Source: CAVVSD01 sp963757125 (GTDB taxonomy: Bacteria; Actinomycetota; Thermoleophilia; Solirubrobacterales; Solirubrobacteraceae). Taken from it: a stretch of 64,000 nucleotides of DNA. Made by a program: the position numbers and the translations under genes. The stretch is from positions 1,178,001 to 1,242,000 of the forward strand of contig CAVWQP010000009.1 in NCBI GenBank assembly GCA_963757125.1. Direction: 5' to 3'. The notes beneath the pieces were generated by a model. That model saw only the letters and a program-made list of their open reading frames with translations. It was not told the DNA's origin and did not search any database. This document shows positions 35,715-44,111 of this stretch, piece after piece. Positions within the stretch are counted from its first letter, which is position 1; every line of letters begins with the position of its first letter.

Positions 35715-36527
35715 GCGGCGACCTCCGCGTGCCGGATCCGGACGTCGTCCCAGGTGTAGCGCAGGACGATGTTCCCGGCGAGCTGGAGCAGGTTGGTGTT
35801 CGTCCGGTCGTCCTGGAAGGCGACGCGGGTGCGGTGCGCCTGCCAGCCGTCGACCTCGACGATGAGCCGGCGATCGGGCCAGGAGAAGTCGACGCGCGGT
35901 TTGAGGCCGTGCTGGGTCATCGGCGTGGGGATGCGATAGCGGCGGCAGATCTTCAGGAACCGGTCCTCGAGGTCGGTCTGCGTGACCGTGGGGTCGTCGA
36001 GGTAGGCCTTGAGGCGCGCCGCCGGTCGTCGCGTGAGCGCGTCGCGGACGCGGTCGTCGTCGAAGAGGTCGCGGAACTGCGCCTCCCTCACGACGCGGTG
36101 CAGGGACTGGTCATCGAGGGAGTGTGCGAGGTCGGCGAGGGTCCGGGCCACCGTGGTGACCGGGATGCCGTGGCGGGTGGTGCGGTCTCGCGGATGGAGG
36201 TCTGCTCGATGGGCGTCGATCCGCGGCTTTCGTGCTCGTCCCCGACACCGTCACCCGAGTGAGGCCGTTGTCGGAGATCGGCAGCTCGTGCAGCGCGCCG
36301 CCGCTGTGGTGGCTCAGCGCGCCGTCGGTCGCGAGCGTCGCGGCCATCCATCGAGCCTCGTTCGTCGTGGGGCGGTGCCCGACGGCATACACGCCGGCGT
36401 GGATGCGACGCAGGCGCCCGGTTCGGACCTCGCGATCGATCCGGGACCCGGACCATCCCTCGCCCATCAACTGGGAACGGGTCACGACACCGTGCTGCCG
36501 ATCGGCAATGGACACTTTTCGTCGCAT
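35627..36527 (-). CDS. AbiEi-like/DUF559 protein (frameshifted as sequenced)
   Basis: An actinobacterial two-part protein of about 299 residues. The N-terminal half is the winged-helix AbiEi antitoxin-like domain (DRQHGVVTRSQLMGEGWSGS, then RLRRIHAGVYAVGH and MAATLATDGALSHHSGGALH). The C-terminal half is DUF559, a VSR/PD-(D/E)XK nuclease-like fold (FLKICRRYRIPTPM, then VDFSWPDRRLIVEVDGWQAH with D and E in DFxWPDxxxxxEVDG). The frame breaks at the CCCC of 36240-36243; removing one base links GRARKPRIDAHRADLHPRD to the downstream domain. No toxin partner gene is adjacent. ATG 36527 is used; an upstream in-frame ATG exists at 36620. Confidence 0.75.
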
Positions 36528-36567
36528 ATCGACGGAAAGTGACCACGGGCGGGATTTCGCCCCCTCG

Positions 36568-37356
36568 CTACCGCTGCAACCCCTCGAACTGCGCCCCATC
36601 GACCCGAAAAGCAGCGCCACTCACGAACCGCGCCTGCGCTGAGAGCAGGAACACGACGACGTCGGCGATCTCGCTCGGCTCGCCCCAGCGGCCGGCCAGG
36701 CCCTGGAGGTCCAGTACCCGCTGTAGGCCGTCCTCCGCGGACAGGCCCTCAGCCGCGGCCACCGCGTCCGCGCGGCCCCGCCACACCTCCGACAGCACGT
36801 AGCCCGGGATGACGCAGTTCACCGTGATGCCGTCCGGCGCGAGCTCCTGCGCGAGGTAGCCGCTGACCGTCGCCATGCCCGCGTTGGCGATCGCGGTCAC
36901 CGCCGCGCCCGGCGTCACCCGCTGCGCGCTGATGCCGCCGATGTTCACGACGCGCGCCTGATCGCTCTGACGCAGCGCGGGCAGCGCCGCGCGGACGAGG
37001 CCGACCGCTCCCGCGACCTTCGTGTCGATCCCGTCGTGGATGCCCTCGGGCGTCAGCTCGACGGCGGGGCCGCCGCCGAAGCGCCCCGCGTTGTTCACGA
37101 CCGCGTCGAGCCGGCCGAGGCGTGCCATCACCGCTGCCGGCAGCGCGCCGACCGCCTCGGGATCGGTCACGTCGACGGTGAACCACGACGCGCGGTCCTC
37201 GCCCAGCTCGGCGACCGCCTCCAACCCGAGCTCCTCGGTGCGCCCGCACATCGCCACGATCGCGCCCTCGGCCGCGGCCGACCGTGCGATCGCGCGGCCG
37301 ATCCCGCGGTTGGAGCCGGTCACGAGGACGACCCGGCCCTGCAGTCCCAGATCCAT
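36568..37356 (-). CDS. SDR-family protein lacking the catalytic Tyr-Lys
   Basis: A Rossmann-fold SDR of 262 residues. The cofactor site (VTGSNRGIGRAIARSAAAEG) and NNAG (VVNNAGRFGGG) are intact. Where the active site YxxxK should lie, after NIGGISAQRVTPGAAVTA, the sequence reads IANAG: Tyr is replaced by Ile and Lys by Gly. The remainder (APDGITVNCVIPGYVLSEVW, then FVSGAAFRVDGAQ) is normal. It may therefore bind NAD(P) without ordinary SDR catalysis, or use other residues. A TATCGT box lies 8 nt before the ATG. Divergent from the FprA-like reductase. Confidence 0.8.
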   Translation of the reverse strand: MDLGLQGRVVLVTGSNRGIGRAIARSAAAEGAIVAMCGRTEELGLEAVAELGEDRASWFTVDVTDPEAVGALPAAVMARLGRLDAVVNNAGRFGGGPAVELTPEGIHDGIDTKVAGAVGLVRAALPALRQSDQARVVNIGGISAQRVTPGAAVTAIANAGMATVSGYLAQELAPDGITVNCVIPGYVLSEVWRGRADAVAAAEGLSAEDGLQRVLDLQGLAGRWGEPSEIADVVVFLLSAQARFVSGAAFRVDGAQFEGLQR

Positions 37357-37364
37357 GGCCCGCG

Positions 37365-37370
37365 ACGATA
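37365..37370 (-). promoter_or_regulatory. Leaderless-type -10 box (TATCGT) for the degenerate SDR
   Basis: Read on the minus strand, TATCGT ends 8 nt before ATG 37356 with no ribosome-binding site between. Confidence 0.35.
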
Positions 37371-37394
37371 GGCGACGAACGCGGTCGGATTTCC

Positions 37395-37400
37395 TAGAGT
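37395..37400 (+). promoter_or_regulatory. -10 box (TAGAGT) for the FprA-like reductase
   Basis: TAGAGT lies 10 nt before ATG 37411 and overlaps a GTG at 37399, favouring the ATG as start. Confidence 0.35.
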
Positions 37401-37410
37401 GGATGCCTCC

Positions 37411-38811
37411 ATGAACGAGACAGCCCAGCCTCTCCGCGTCGCGATCATCGGTTCCGGCCCCTCGGGCCTCTACGCCGCAGGCGCGCTGCAGCGCTCCACC
37501 GACATCGCAGCGCAGGTCGATGTCTTCGACCGCCTCCCGACCCCCTGGGGCCTGGTGCGGGCGGGTGTCGCGCCCGACCATCCGAACATCAAGGCCGTCA
37601 CCCGCATGTACGAGAAGACGGCCTCGCATCCCGAGTTCCGCTTCTTCGGCAACGTGGAGATCGGCCGTGACATCACGGTCGAGGAGCTGTGCGACCGCTA
37701 CCACGCGGTCATCTACGCGTTCGGCGCCGCGTCGGACCGCCGGCTGGGCATCGACGGCGAGGACCTCCCGGGCAGCTGGGCCGCGACGGAGTTCGTCGCC
37801 TGGTACAACGGCCACCCCGACTACCGCGACCTCGAGTTCGACCTCAGCGGCCGGACCGCCGTCGTCGTCGGCAACGGGAACGTCGCGGCGGACGTCGCGC
37901 GCATGCTCGCGCTCACCTACGACGAGCTCGCGGTGACCGACGTCGCCGACCACGCGCTCGAGGTGCTGCGCGACAGCTCGATCACCGAGATCGTCGTCCT
38001 CGGCCGCCGCGGGCCAGCGCAGGCCGCGTTCACGAACCCCGAGGTCCTGGAGCTCGGCGAGCTCGAGGACGCCGACGTCGTCATCGACCCGCGCGACGTC
38101 GACCTCGACGCCGCCAGCAGGGCCTGGATCGAGAGCGACGAGGCCGACATGACCTCCAAGCGCAACGTCGAGATCTTCACCGAGTACTCGCAGCGCACGC
38201 CCGAGGGCAAGCGCAAGCGCGTCGTCCTGCGCTTCCTGACCTCGCCCGTCGAGATCGTCGGCGACGGCAAGGTCGAGGGCGTCGTCGTCGAGCGCAACGA
38301 GCTCGTGCAGGCCGACGACGGCTCGCTGAAGGCCCGCTCCACCGGCGAGCGCGAGACGATCCCCGCCAGCCTCGTGTTCCGCTCCGTCGGCTACCGCGGC
38401 GTCGCGCTCGAGGGCGTCCCGTTCGACGACGCGCGCGCGGTCATCCCCAACCACATGGGCCGGGTGCTCACAGAGGCCGGTGGCGAGCAGCTCCCGGGCC
38501 AGTACGTCGTCGGCTGGATCAAGCGCGGCCCGAGCGGGATCATCGGCACGAACAAGCGCGACGCGCAGGAGACCGTCAAGGCGCTGCTGGAGGACGTCGC
38601 GGCGGGGAAGATGCTCGACTGCTCCCAGCCCGAGCGCGAGTCGATCGAGGCGCTGTTGGCCGAGCGCTGCGGCGACCACGTCACGTACGCGCACTGGGAG
38701 ACGATCGACCAGGCCGAGCGCGAGGCCGGCGAGCCGCACGGCCGCCCGCGTGTGAAGTTCTGCACCGTCTCCGAGCTCCTCGACGCCGGCGGCGTGGCCG
38801 TCAGGAGCTGA
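37411..38811 (+). CDS. Ferredoxin/adrenodoxin-NADP+ reductase, FprA type
   Basis: An FAD-containing NADPH:ferredoxin oxidoreductase of 466 residues, related to mycobacterial FprA and mitochondrial adrenodoxin reductase. FAD site: VAIIGSGPSGLYAAGAL; then PTPWGLVRAGVAPDHPNIK, typical of the family; NADP site: TAVVVGNGNVAADVARML; C-terminal signature GWIKRGPSGIIGTNKRDA. It delivers electrons to ferredoxins, often for cytochromes P450; no ferredoxin or P450 is in the window. The 3' end overlaps the converging hydrolase by 11 bp. Confidence 0.92.
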   Translation: MNETAQPLRVAIIGSGPSGLYAAGALQRSTDIAAQVDVFDRLPTPWGLVRAGVAPDHPNIKAVTRMYEKTASHPEFRFFGNVEIGRDITVEELCDRYHAVIYAFGAASDRRLGIDGEDLPGSWAATEFVAWYNGHPDYRDLEFDLSGRTAVVVGNGNVAADVARMLALTYDELAVTDVADHALEVLRDSSITEIVVLGRRGPAQAAFTNPEVLELGELEDADVVIDPRDVDLDAASRAWIESDEADMTSKRNVEIFTEYSQRTPEGKRKRVVLRFLTSPVEIVGDGKVEGVVVERNELVQADDGSLKARSTGERETIPASLVFRSVGYRGVALEGVPFDDARAVIPNHMGRVLTEAGGEQLPGQYVVGWIKRGPSGIIGTNKRDAQETVKALLEDVAAGKMLDCSQPERESIEALLAERCGDHVTYAHWETIDQAEREAGEPHGRPRVKFCTVSELLDAGGVAVRS

Positions 38812-39430
38812 ACAAAGCCAGGAGCCAGTCGCGGGCGGCGGCCGCGATGCGCGGCCGTTCCGCGGCGAGGCTGTGGGTGCCCGCGACCTCCACGACGGTC
38901 CGGCCCGGTGCCGCGGGCGGCATCCCGAAGGGGTCGCTGACACCCTGGATCACGAGCACGGGCACCTCGACGCCTTCGAGCTCGCCGATGCGGGACGGCG
39001 GCGGCTCCGTCGCCGTGCGCCGCCGCGGGGGCACGAGCGGGAACGCCAGGCACAGCACGCCGGCGGCGCCCGTCGCGGCCGCGGTGCGGCACGCGACCCG
39101 CGCACCGGACGACCGTCCGCCCGTGACGACCTCCAGACCCGCGAGCGGACCGGCCCGCAGGTCGGCGAGCACCGCGGTCCACGCGGCGTCGAGCTGCTTC
39201 GCCGGCGCCGGGGAGCGCCGCCCCGCGACGCGGTAGGGCTGCTCGACGAGCGCGACGGCGATCGAGGCCTCCTGCGCGGCGCCCGCCACGGCGACGATGT
39301 CGCGCGCCGAGACGCCGCCGCCCGCGCCGTGTCCGAGCACCAGGCCTCCGATCGGGTCGGCCACCGGATGCACGAACGCCCGCGCGGGGCCATGCGGCGT
39401 CTCGATCAGCATCTCGCCGGGCGACGTCAT
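38801..39430 (-). CDS. Alpha/beta hydrolase, KANL3/Tex30-like
   Basis: A 209-residue alpha/beta-fold protein. LVLGHGAGGGVSARD is the oxyanion-loop region, TGGRSSGARVACRTAA carries the nucleophile elbow (GRSSG), and VPVLVIQGVSDPFG and AGTHSL hold the Asp and His of the triad. Family members are small hydrolases without a fixed substrate. ATG 39430 is preferred because ATG 39457 would leave too little room from the divergent CBS gene. Substrate unknown. Confidence 0.78.
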   Translation of the reverse strand: MTSPGEMLIETPHGPARAFVHPVADPIGGLVLGHGAGGGVSARDIVAVAGAAQEASIAVALVEQPYRVAGRRSPAPAKQLDAAWTAVLADLRAGPLAGLEVVTGGRSSGARVACRTAAATGAAGVLCLAFPLVPPRRRTATEPPPSRIGELEGVEVPVLVIQGVSDPFGMPPAAPGRTVVEVAGTHSLAAERPRIAAAARDWLLALFSS

Positions 39431-39513
39431 GCGAGTTGCTCGTGCTGTTTGTTGCATTTGGGTAGCAGGTGGCGTATCAAGAGATCTCTGACGTGAAGGG
39501 AGAGGAGCCGGCG

Positions 39514-39906
39514 GTGAAGGTCCACGACGCGATGACGGAGAACGTGCTCACGCTGACCCCCGGGCGCACGCTGCGCGAGGCGGCCGAGTTCATGTGCAAG
39601 AACAACGTCGGTGCCGCCGTGATCCTCGACCCCGAGCAGCCAGGTCCCGGGATCGTCACGGAGCGCGACGTCGTGCGGGCCCTCGGGCGCGGCCACGACC
39701 CCGACAGCGAGCAGGTCAAGGACCATCTCACCGCCACCGCGGTGTTCGCCGACAGCGACTGGGACCTCGAGGAGGCCGCCGACCGGATGGCCGAGGGCGG
39801 GTTCCGTCACCTCGTCGTCGTCCGCGAGGGCGACGTGATCGGGATCATCTCGATGCGCGACCTCATCCACGTGTGGCGGCCCGCAGGCGCCCGCGCGCAT
39901 CGCTGA
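39514..39906 (+). CDS. Tandem CBS-domain protein
   Basis: A 130-residue protein made of two CBS repeats (DAMTENVLTLTPGRTLREAA with GIVTERDVVRALG, and HLTATAVFADSDWDLEEAAD with VVVREGDVIGIISMRDLI). Such pairs bind adenine nucleotides and act as energy sensors on partner proteins. GTG 39514 is chosen because AGAGGAG lies 5-7 nt before it; the open frame extends upstream without homology. It overlaps the converging aldolase gene by 44 bp. Confidence 0.83.
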   Translation: MKVHDAMTENVLTLTPGRTLREAAEFMCKNNVGAAVILDPEQPGPGIVTERDVVRALGRGHDPDSEQVKDHLTATAVFADSDWDLEEAADRMAEGGFRHLVVVREGDVIGIISMRDLIHVWRPAGARAHR

Positions 39907-40603
39907 GCGCCTCACGGGCGGCGGCGAGCAGGAACGACGCGTCGGAGTCCACGGCCAGGAACTCGTAGCCGAGGTCGACCCAGCCGGGGATGCGCGCCGC
40001 GCCCATGCCGAACGCGCCGGCGAGCTTGCCCTGCTCGTGGCACGCGCGGGCGATCCGGCCCAGCGCCTCGTCGAGCTCCGCGCCCTCGACCCCGAGGTCG
40101 AGCGCGAGGTCGGCGGGGCCGACGAACAGCCCGTCGACGCCCTCGACCGCCGCGATCGCCTCGACAGCGTCCAGCCCCGCGCGCGACTCGATCATCGGCA
40201 GGCACAGGACCGACGCGTCCGCGGCCCGCGGGTCGGCGCGGTCGTACAGCTTCGCCCGCGTCGGGCCGATGCTCCGCGCCCCAGCCGGCGCGTAGCGGCA
40301 CGCGCGCGCGACGAGCTGCGCCTCCTCCACCGAGCCGATCTGCGGCACGACGACGCCGTGCGCCCCGCCGTCCAGCGCGCGCCCGATCTCGCCGTGGTCG
40401 GCCTGGGACACGCGCACGAACGTCGGCGTCCCCGAGATCGTGAGCGCGCGGAGCATGTCGAACAGCTCGCTCTCGCCGATCAATCCGTGCTGGCGATCGA
40501 CGAGGATCCAGTCGAAGCCCGCGGCCGCCATGACCTCCGCGGCGAAGCCGCCGGGCATGTGGCACCAGCCGCCGAGCGTCGTGCCCTCTCCAAGCAGGCT
40601 CAT
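39863..40603 (-). CDS. HpcH/HpaI-family aldolase
   Basis: A class II metal-dependent aldolase/citrate-lyase-like TIM barrel of 246 residues. It begins LGGWCHMPGGFAAEVMAAAG with the active-site DRQHG, followed by GAHGVVVPQIGSVEEAQ, MIESRAGLDAVEAI (metal Glu) and DGLFVGPADLALDLG. Members cleave 4-hydroxy-2-oxoacids to pyruvate or an aldehyde pair. Its ATG shares one base with the aldo/keto reductase stop (TGATG), so aldehyde formed could be reduced by the neighbour (inference). Confidence 0.88.
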   Translation of the reverse strand: MSLLGEGTTLGGWCHMPGGFAAEVMAAAGFDWILVDRQHGLIGESELFDMLRALTISGTPTFVRVSQADHGEIGRALDGGAHGVVVPQIGSVEEAQLVARACRYAPAGARSIGPTRAKLYDRADPRAADASVLCLPMIESRAGLDAVEAIAAVEGVDGLFVGPADLALDLGVEGAELDEALGRIARACHEQGKLAGAFGMGAARIPGWVDLGYEFLAVDSDASFLLAAAREALSDARGRLRAATRG

Positions 40604-41433
40604 CAGTGCCCGAACGTATCGGAGTCGGTCGCCGCGGCCTCGCCCCGGTCGAGGGCGGACAACCCCGCCATCTCCTCCGCGGTCAGCTCGAAGTCGAACA
40701 CGGCCAGGTTCTCCGCCTGGCGCCCGGGATCCGATGACTTCACCGCGACCGTCAGCCCCTGCTGGACGTGCCAGCGCAGCACGACCTGCGCGGGCGTGCG
40801 ATCCAGGCGCTCGGCCGCGGCGGCGACGACGGGCTCGCGCAGCAGCTCGCCACCCCTGTCGATCGGGCTGTAGGACTGCGTCACGATCCCGTGCCGCGCG
40901 TGGAACGCGCGCGGCTCCGTCCGGGCGACATAGGGGTTGAGCTCGATCTGGTTGACGTCGGGCGCGACGCCGGTCGACTCCAGGAGCCGCTCGAGGTGGG
41001 CGGGCTTGAAGTTCGAGACGCCGATCGCGCGGACGAGCCCCTCGTCGAGCAGGTGGCAGAGCCCGCGCCAGGCGTCGACGAAGCGGTCCTGGCCGGGATT
41101 GGGCCAGTGGATGAGGTACAGGTCGAGGTACTCGACGCCGAGCTTGCGGGTGCTGTCGGCGAACGCCTCGCGGACCTCGCGCACGCCGTGCCACTCCGCG
41201 TTGAGCTTCGTCGTGACGAACAGCTCCCCGCGCGGGATGCCGGCCGCGCGCAGCCCCTTGCCGACGCCGTCCTCGTTGCCGTAGGCGTAGGCGGTGTCGA
41301 CGAGCCGGTAGCCGGCCTCGATCGCGGTCGGCACGGCGCGCTCGGCCTCCGCCGAGCTCATCGGCCACGTGCCGAGGCCGAGCTGCGGCATCGTCGCGCC
41401 GTGGGGGAGGGGGACGGTCGGGGCGAGTGGCAT
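40603..41433 (-). CDS. Aldo/keto reductase
   Basis: An NADPH-dependent carbonyl reductase of 276 residues. The catalytic tetrad is D46, Y51, K76 and H109 (DTAYAYGNE, TTKLNAE, LIHWPNP). Substrate-loop motifs GVSNFKPAHL and NQIELNPYV place it with 2,5-diketo-gluconate reductase-like enzymes. The start lies 6 nt after a TAGGTT hexamer, with no ribosome-binding site. Cotranscribed with the HpcH/HpaI aldolase. Confidence 0.9.
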   Translation of the reverse strand: MPLAPTVPLPHGATMPQLGLGTWPMSSAEAERAVPTAIEAGYRLVDTAYAYGNEDGVGKGLRAAGIPRGELFVTTKLNAEWHGVREVREAFADSTRKLGVEYLDLYLIHWPNPGQDRFVDAWRGLCHLLDEGLVRAIGVSNFKPAHLERLLESTGVAPDVNQIELNPYVARTEPRAFHARHGIVTQSYSPIDRGGELLREPVVAAAAERLDRTPAQVVLRWHVQQGLTVAVKSSDPGRQAENLAVFDFELTAEEMAGLSALDRGEAAATDSDTFGH

Positions 41434-41439
41434 CGCCCC

Positions 41440-41445
41440 AACCTA
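41440..41445 (-). promoter_or_regulatory. Leaderless-type -10 box (TAGGTT)
   Basis: On the minus strand TAGGTT ends 6 nt before ATG 41433 of the aldo/keto reductase, one of the tightest spacings in the window. Confidence 0.5.
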
Positions 41446-41458
41446 TCCCCGTCCCGGA

Positions 41459-42790
41459 CTACTCGGCGATGCGGAACGCGATGGTCACCGCGGTGCTCGT
41501 ACGCCCGTCCGCGCGCGACGTCACGAGCAGGCGGTACCGGCCGGGAGTCAGCGCGCGGCCGCGGATCCGTCCCGTGAACGTGAACGTGTTGAACCCGGCG
41601 GCATCGGTGCGGGTGAAGCTGCCGACCGACACGTAGCGCGGGCACGAGCTGCCGCGGCGCCCGTTGCGCGCGACGCAGCGGCCGTTGCGGCGGACACCGC
41701 TCTTGCGACGCTGGATGGTGAACGTCGTCGTCGATGCGACGGCGTTGCGGTAGGTGACCTTCGTGCCGTCCGTGCCGCCGGTGGGCCCACCGCGCTCGGC
41801 CGCCACGAATGCCGTCGGGGAGAGCTTGAGCGCGCTGATGGCCGGGCGCGAGTCGGTCGACCCGCCACCGTTGGAGCCGCCACCGCCGTTCGTGCCCCCG
41901 CCGCCCTGCGTGCCGCCACCGGCGGTGGGCGCTTCGTAGGTCACCGTCACCGACGGGACGCCGGTGCTGTCCGCCACGTAGCTGGAGTTCGACGCGAGCT
42001 GGTAGTGGAACCAGCCGGACCCGGCGCCACCGCCACCGCCGTTCGAGCCGCCGCCGCTGCCGGTGATGGCGCCGCCACCGCCCTGCAGGCCGCCGCCACC
42101 GCCGCCGGCCGAGCCTGCCGCGACGAGGTTGGCGCTGTTCTGCCCGGCGCCGCCCACGCCGAAGAGTCCGGCGCCGCCGCCGGTGCCCGGGACGGTGCCG
42201 GTCGCGCCGGTCCCGGGTGCGCCGCCGCCCGCGCCGGCGCCAAGGCCACCGGCCCCGCCGTTGATCCCCGAGACGGCAGCCGGCCCGCCCGCGCCGCCGG
42301 CCACGCCGCCGCCGCTGCCGCCGCCACCGGCCGCCGCGACGAACACGCTGTTGAGCGGCGTCGCAGCATCGCGGATCTCGGAGAGGCCGCCGCCCCCGCC
42401 GCCACCCTTGCCGATCGCGATGTCGCCCGACGTCCCGCCGGCCCCGCCGCCGTTGTAGCCGCCGGCGCCGGCCGACCCGTTGCTGGGGCTCGCGCCGTTA
42501 CCGCCCACGTTCACGAGCAGGATCGCGCCAGGGGTCACCTTGACGTCGGCGGTCGCGACGCCACCGAAGCCGCCCGGTGACGTGGTGTTGGCCGCGCCGG
42601 TCCCGCCGCGCCCGCCGATTGCGACGACGTGCAGGCTCGTGACACCGTCCGGCACGGCGAAGAACTGCTGTGCTCCGGTGAAGTTGAAGCGCTTGACCGT
42701 CGCGGCGGACGCCTGCGTCGCCCCTGCGGCCGACACGAGCCCCACGGCCCCGACGGCGACGATTCCTCTGGCGATCCTGCGCATCCGCAC
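41459..42790 (-). CDS. Exported glycine-rich protein with C-terminal beta module
   Basis: A 443-residue secreted protein. The signal peptide is MRMRRIARGIVAVGAVGLVS, cleaved after ATQASA. A short beta domain (RFNFTGAQQFFAVPDGVTSL) precedes about 220 residues of glycine-rich repeats (GGGGSGGGVAGGAGG and similar). A C-terminal module of about 110 residues follows (SPTAFVAAERGG, then TFTIQRRKSGVRRNGRC and LTPGRYRLLVTSRADG) with a Cys pair; this module seems common at the ends of exported Thermoleophilia proteins. Probably a surface or wall protein. CAGGAG precedes the ATG. Confidence 0.75.
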   Translation of the reverse strand: MRMRRIARGIVAVGAVGLVSAAGATQASAATVKRFNFTGAQQFFAVPDGVTSLHVVAIGGRGGTGAANTTSPGGFGGVATADVKVTPGAILLVNVGGNGASPSNGSAGAGGYNGGGAGGTSGDIAIGKGGGGGGGLSEIRDAATPLNSVFVAAAGGGGSGGGVAGGAGGPAAVSGINGGAGGLGAGAGGGAPGTGATGTVPGTGGGAGLFGVGGAGQNSANLVAAGSAGGGGGGLQGGGGAITGSGGGSNGGGGGAGSGWFHYQLASNSSYVADSTGVPSVTVTYEAPTAGGGTQGGGGTNGGGGSNGGGSTDSRPAISALKLSPTAFVAAERGGPTGGTDGTKVTYRNAVASTTTFTIQRRKSGVRRNGRCVARNGRRGSSCPRYVSVGSFTRTDAAGFNTFTFTGRIRGRALTPGRYRLLVTSRADGRTSTAVTIAFRIAE

Positions 42791-42906
42791 TCCTGACAGT
42801 CTGTTTCCCGGGGCGAAGCAACGTAGCCGGGGGAGATCGACGCGTCGCCATCCATACGGGTGGTTGTTTCAAGCGCGCGCGAGCCCCGATCCTGCGGAGA
42901 TCACCG

Positions 42907-44061
42907 ATGCGACCGGCGCCCGGCGTCGCGACGCTGCCGGGCATGAGCTCAACGTCCACCAGCCGGGTCACCGGCGATGTGCTGCTGGTCGGCAGCATGC
43001 CGTTCGAGACCGCCGCGGAGGCCATGCGCCTCAGCGGGGAGAAGATCGGCCCCTACGTCCCGTCGCTGCCCGACGGCGAGACGGGCGACCGCGTCACCTG
43101 GGTCGGCTTCCTGCCCCTGCGGATCTTCTCAGCGCACCCCGATCTGATCGAGACGAACCGGCCCGAGGGCGGTCTCGAGCAGCCCGATCACGACGACTCC
43201 GACGAGGCGCGTCCCGCGGCCGACAGCAACCAGCTGTGGACCTTCCGCGTGAAGCCCGGCGTCACCGATCTGCGCTTCGACGACCTCGGCTACGCGCGCT
43301 TCGCGCTGGAGTCCTACGAGACGTTCAAGGGCCTACGCGACGAGGGCGTGATCCCCGCCGGCGTGCGCTTCCAGGTCTGCCTCCCCGGCGCCAGCAGCGC
43401 GATCGACGCGTTCTTCGACGACACGAGCGAGTGGCCGATGGTCCACGCCGCCTACATCGAGGGGATCGGGCGCGAGATCGAGCGGATGCTCGAGGTCATC
43501 CCGGCCGAGGACCTCGTGATCCAGTTCGACTTCGCATGGGAGGTCGTCGACCTGGCGATCGGCGACGGGTCCTACTTCCCGTTCTGGCCCGCCGACACGG
43601 TCGACGAGAAGTACGCCCGCCACGGCGCGCTCATCGCGGACATCACGAAGGTCGTCCCCGAGGACGTGCCCGTCGGCTACCACTGGTGCTACGGCACCTG
43701 GGGCGGATGGCCGATGACCGCGATGGAGGACCTCGCGCTCTGCGTGCGGCTCTCCAACGAGACGGTCGCCAACGCCGGCCGCCAGGTCGACTACGTCCAC
43801 ATGCCCGTCGTCCGCCACCCGGGCCCGGACTTCTTCACCCCGCTCGACGACCTCGACATCGGCGACACCAAGGTCTACCTCGGCCTCATCCACCACACGG
43901 ACGGCGTGGACGGCAACCACGAGCGCATCGAGGCCGCGCGCAAGCACCTGGCGGACTTCGGGATCGGCTCCGTGTGCGGCTACGGGCGCGTCGACCCGTC
44001 CGAGCTGCCGGTCGTCCTCGACGTCCACGCCTCGTGCGCGCGCGACATGCGGGCTGCGTAG
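42907..44061 (+). CDS. MetE/UROD-superfamily protein of unknown substrate
   Basis: A 384-residue TIM-barrel protein that looks like a distant MetE relative. It has GSMPFETAAEAMRLSGEKIG at the start, where MetE has VGSxP, a His-x-Cys pair in GYHWCYGTWGGW and a late Cys in SVCGYGRVDP, matching the zinc ligands of methionine synthases. The folate-binding half is absent. It may transfer a methyl group from a non-folate donor to a thiol; this is inference. GGAG lies 8 nt before ATG 42907; ATG 42943 is an alternative. It is followed by the promoter of the LAL regulator. Confidence 0.68.
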   Translation: MRPAPGVATLPGMSSTSTSRVTGDVLLVGSMPFETAAEAMRLSGEKIGPYVPSLPDGETGDRVTWVGFLPLRIFSAHPDLIETNRPEGGLEQPDHDDSDEARPAADSNQLWTFRVKPGVTDLRFDDLGYARFALESYETFKGLRDEGVIPAGVRFQVCLPGASSAIDAFFDDTSEWPMVHAAYIEGIGREIERMLEVIPAEDLVIQFDFAWEVVDLAIGDGSYFPFWPADTVDEKYARHGALIADITKVVPEDVPVGYHWCYGTWGGWPMTAMEDLALCVRLSNETVANAGRQVDYVHMPVVRHPGPDFFTPLDDLDIGDTKVYLGLIHHTDGVDGNHERIEAARKHLADFGIGSVCGYGRVDPSELPVVLDVHASCARDMRAA

Positions 44062-44076
44062 CGGCCGGTCCGCAGC

Positions 44077-44105
44077 TTGGATCGCCCGAGGGGGTCCCGT
44101 AGGCT
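44077..44105 (+). promoter_or_regulatory. Promoter of the LAL regulator (TTGGAT-N17-TAGGCT)
   Basis: TTGGAT (44077-44082) and TAGGCT (44100-44105) are 17 nt apart; ATG 44112 follows 6 nt later, so the transcript should be leaderless. Confidence 0.5.
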
Positions 44106-44111
44106 CCCCGG

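Noticed and set aside
41880..42480. Repeat array (possible CRISPR or minisatellite)
   Set aside because: The repeated GCC/CCG pattern comes from glycine codons in an exported protein; there are no uniform spacers.
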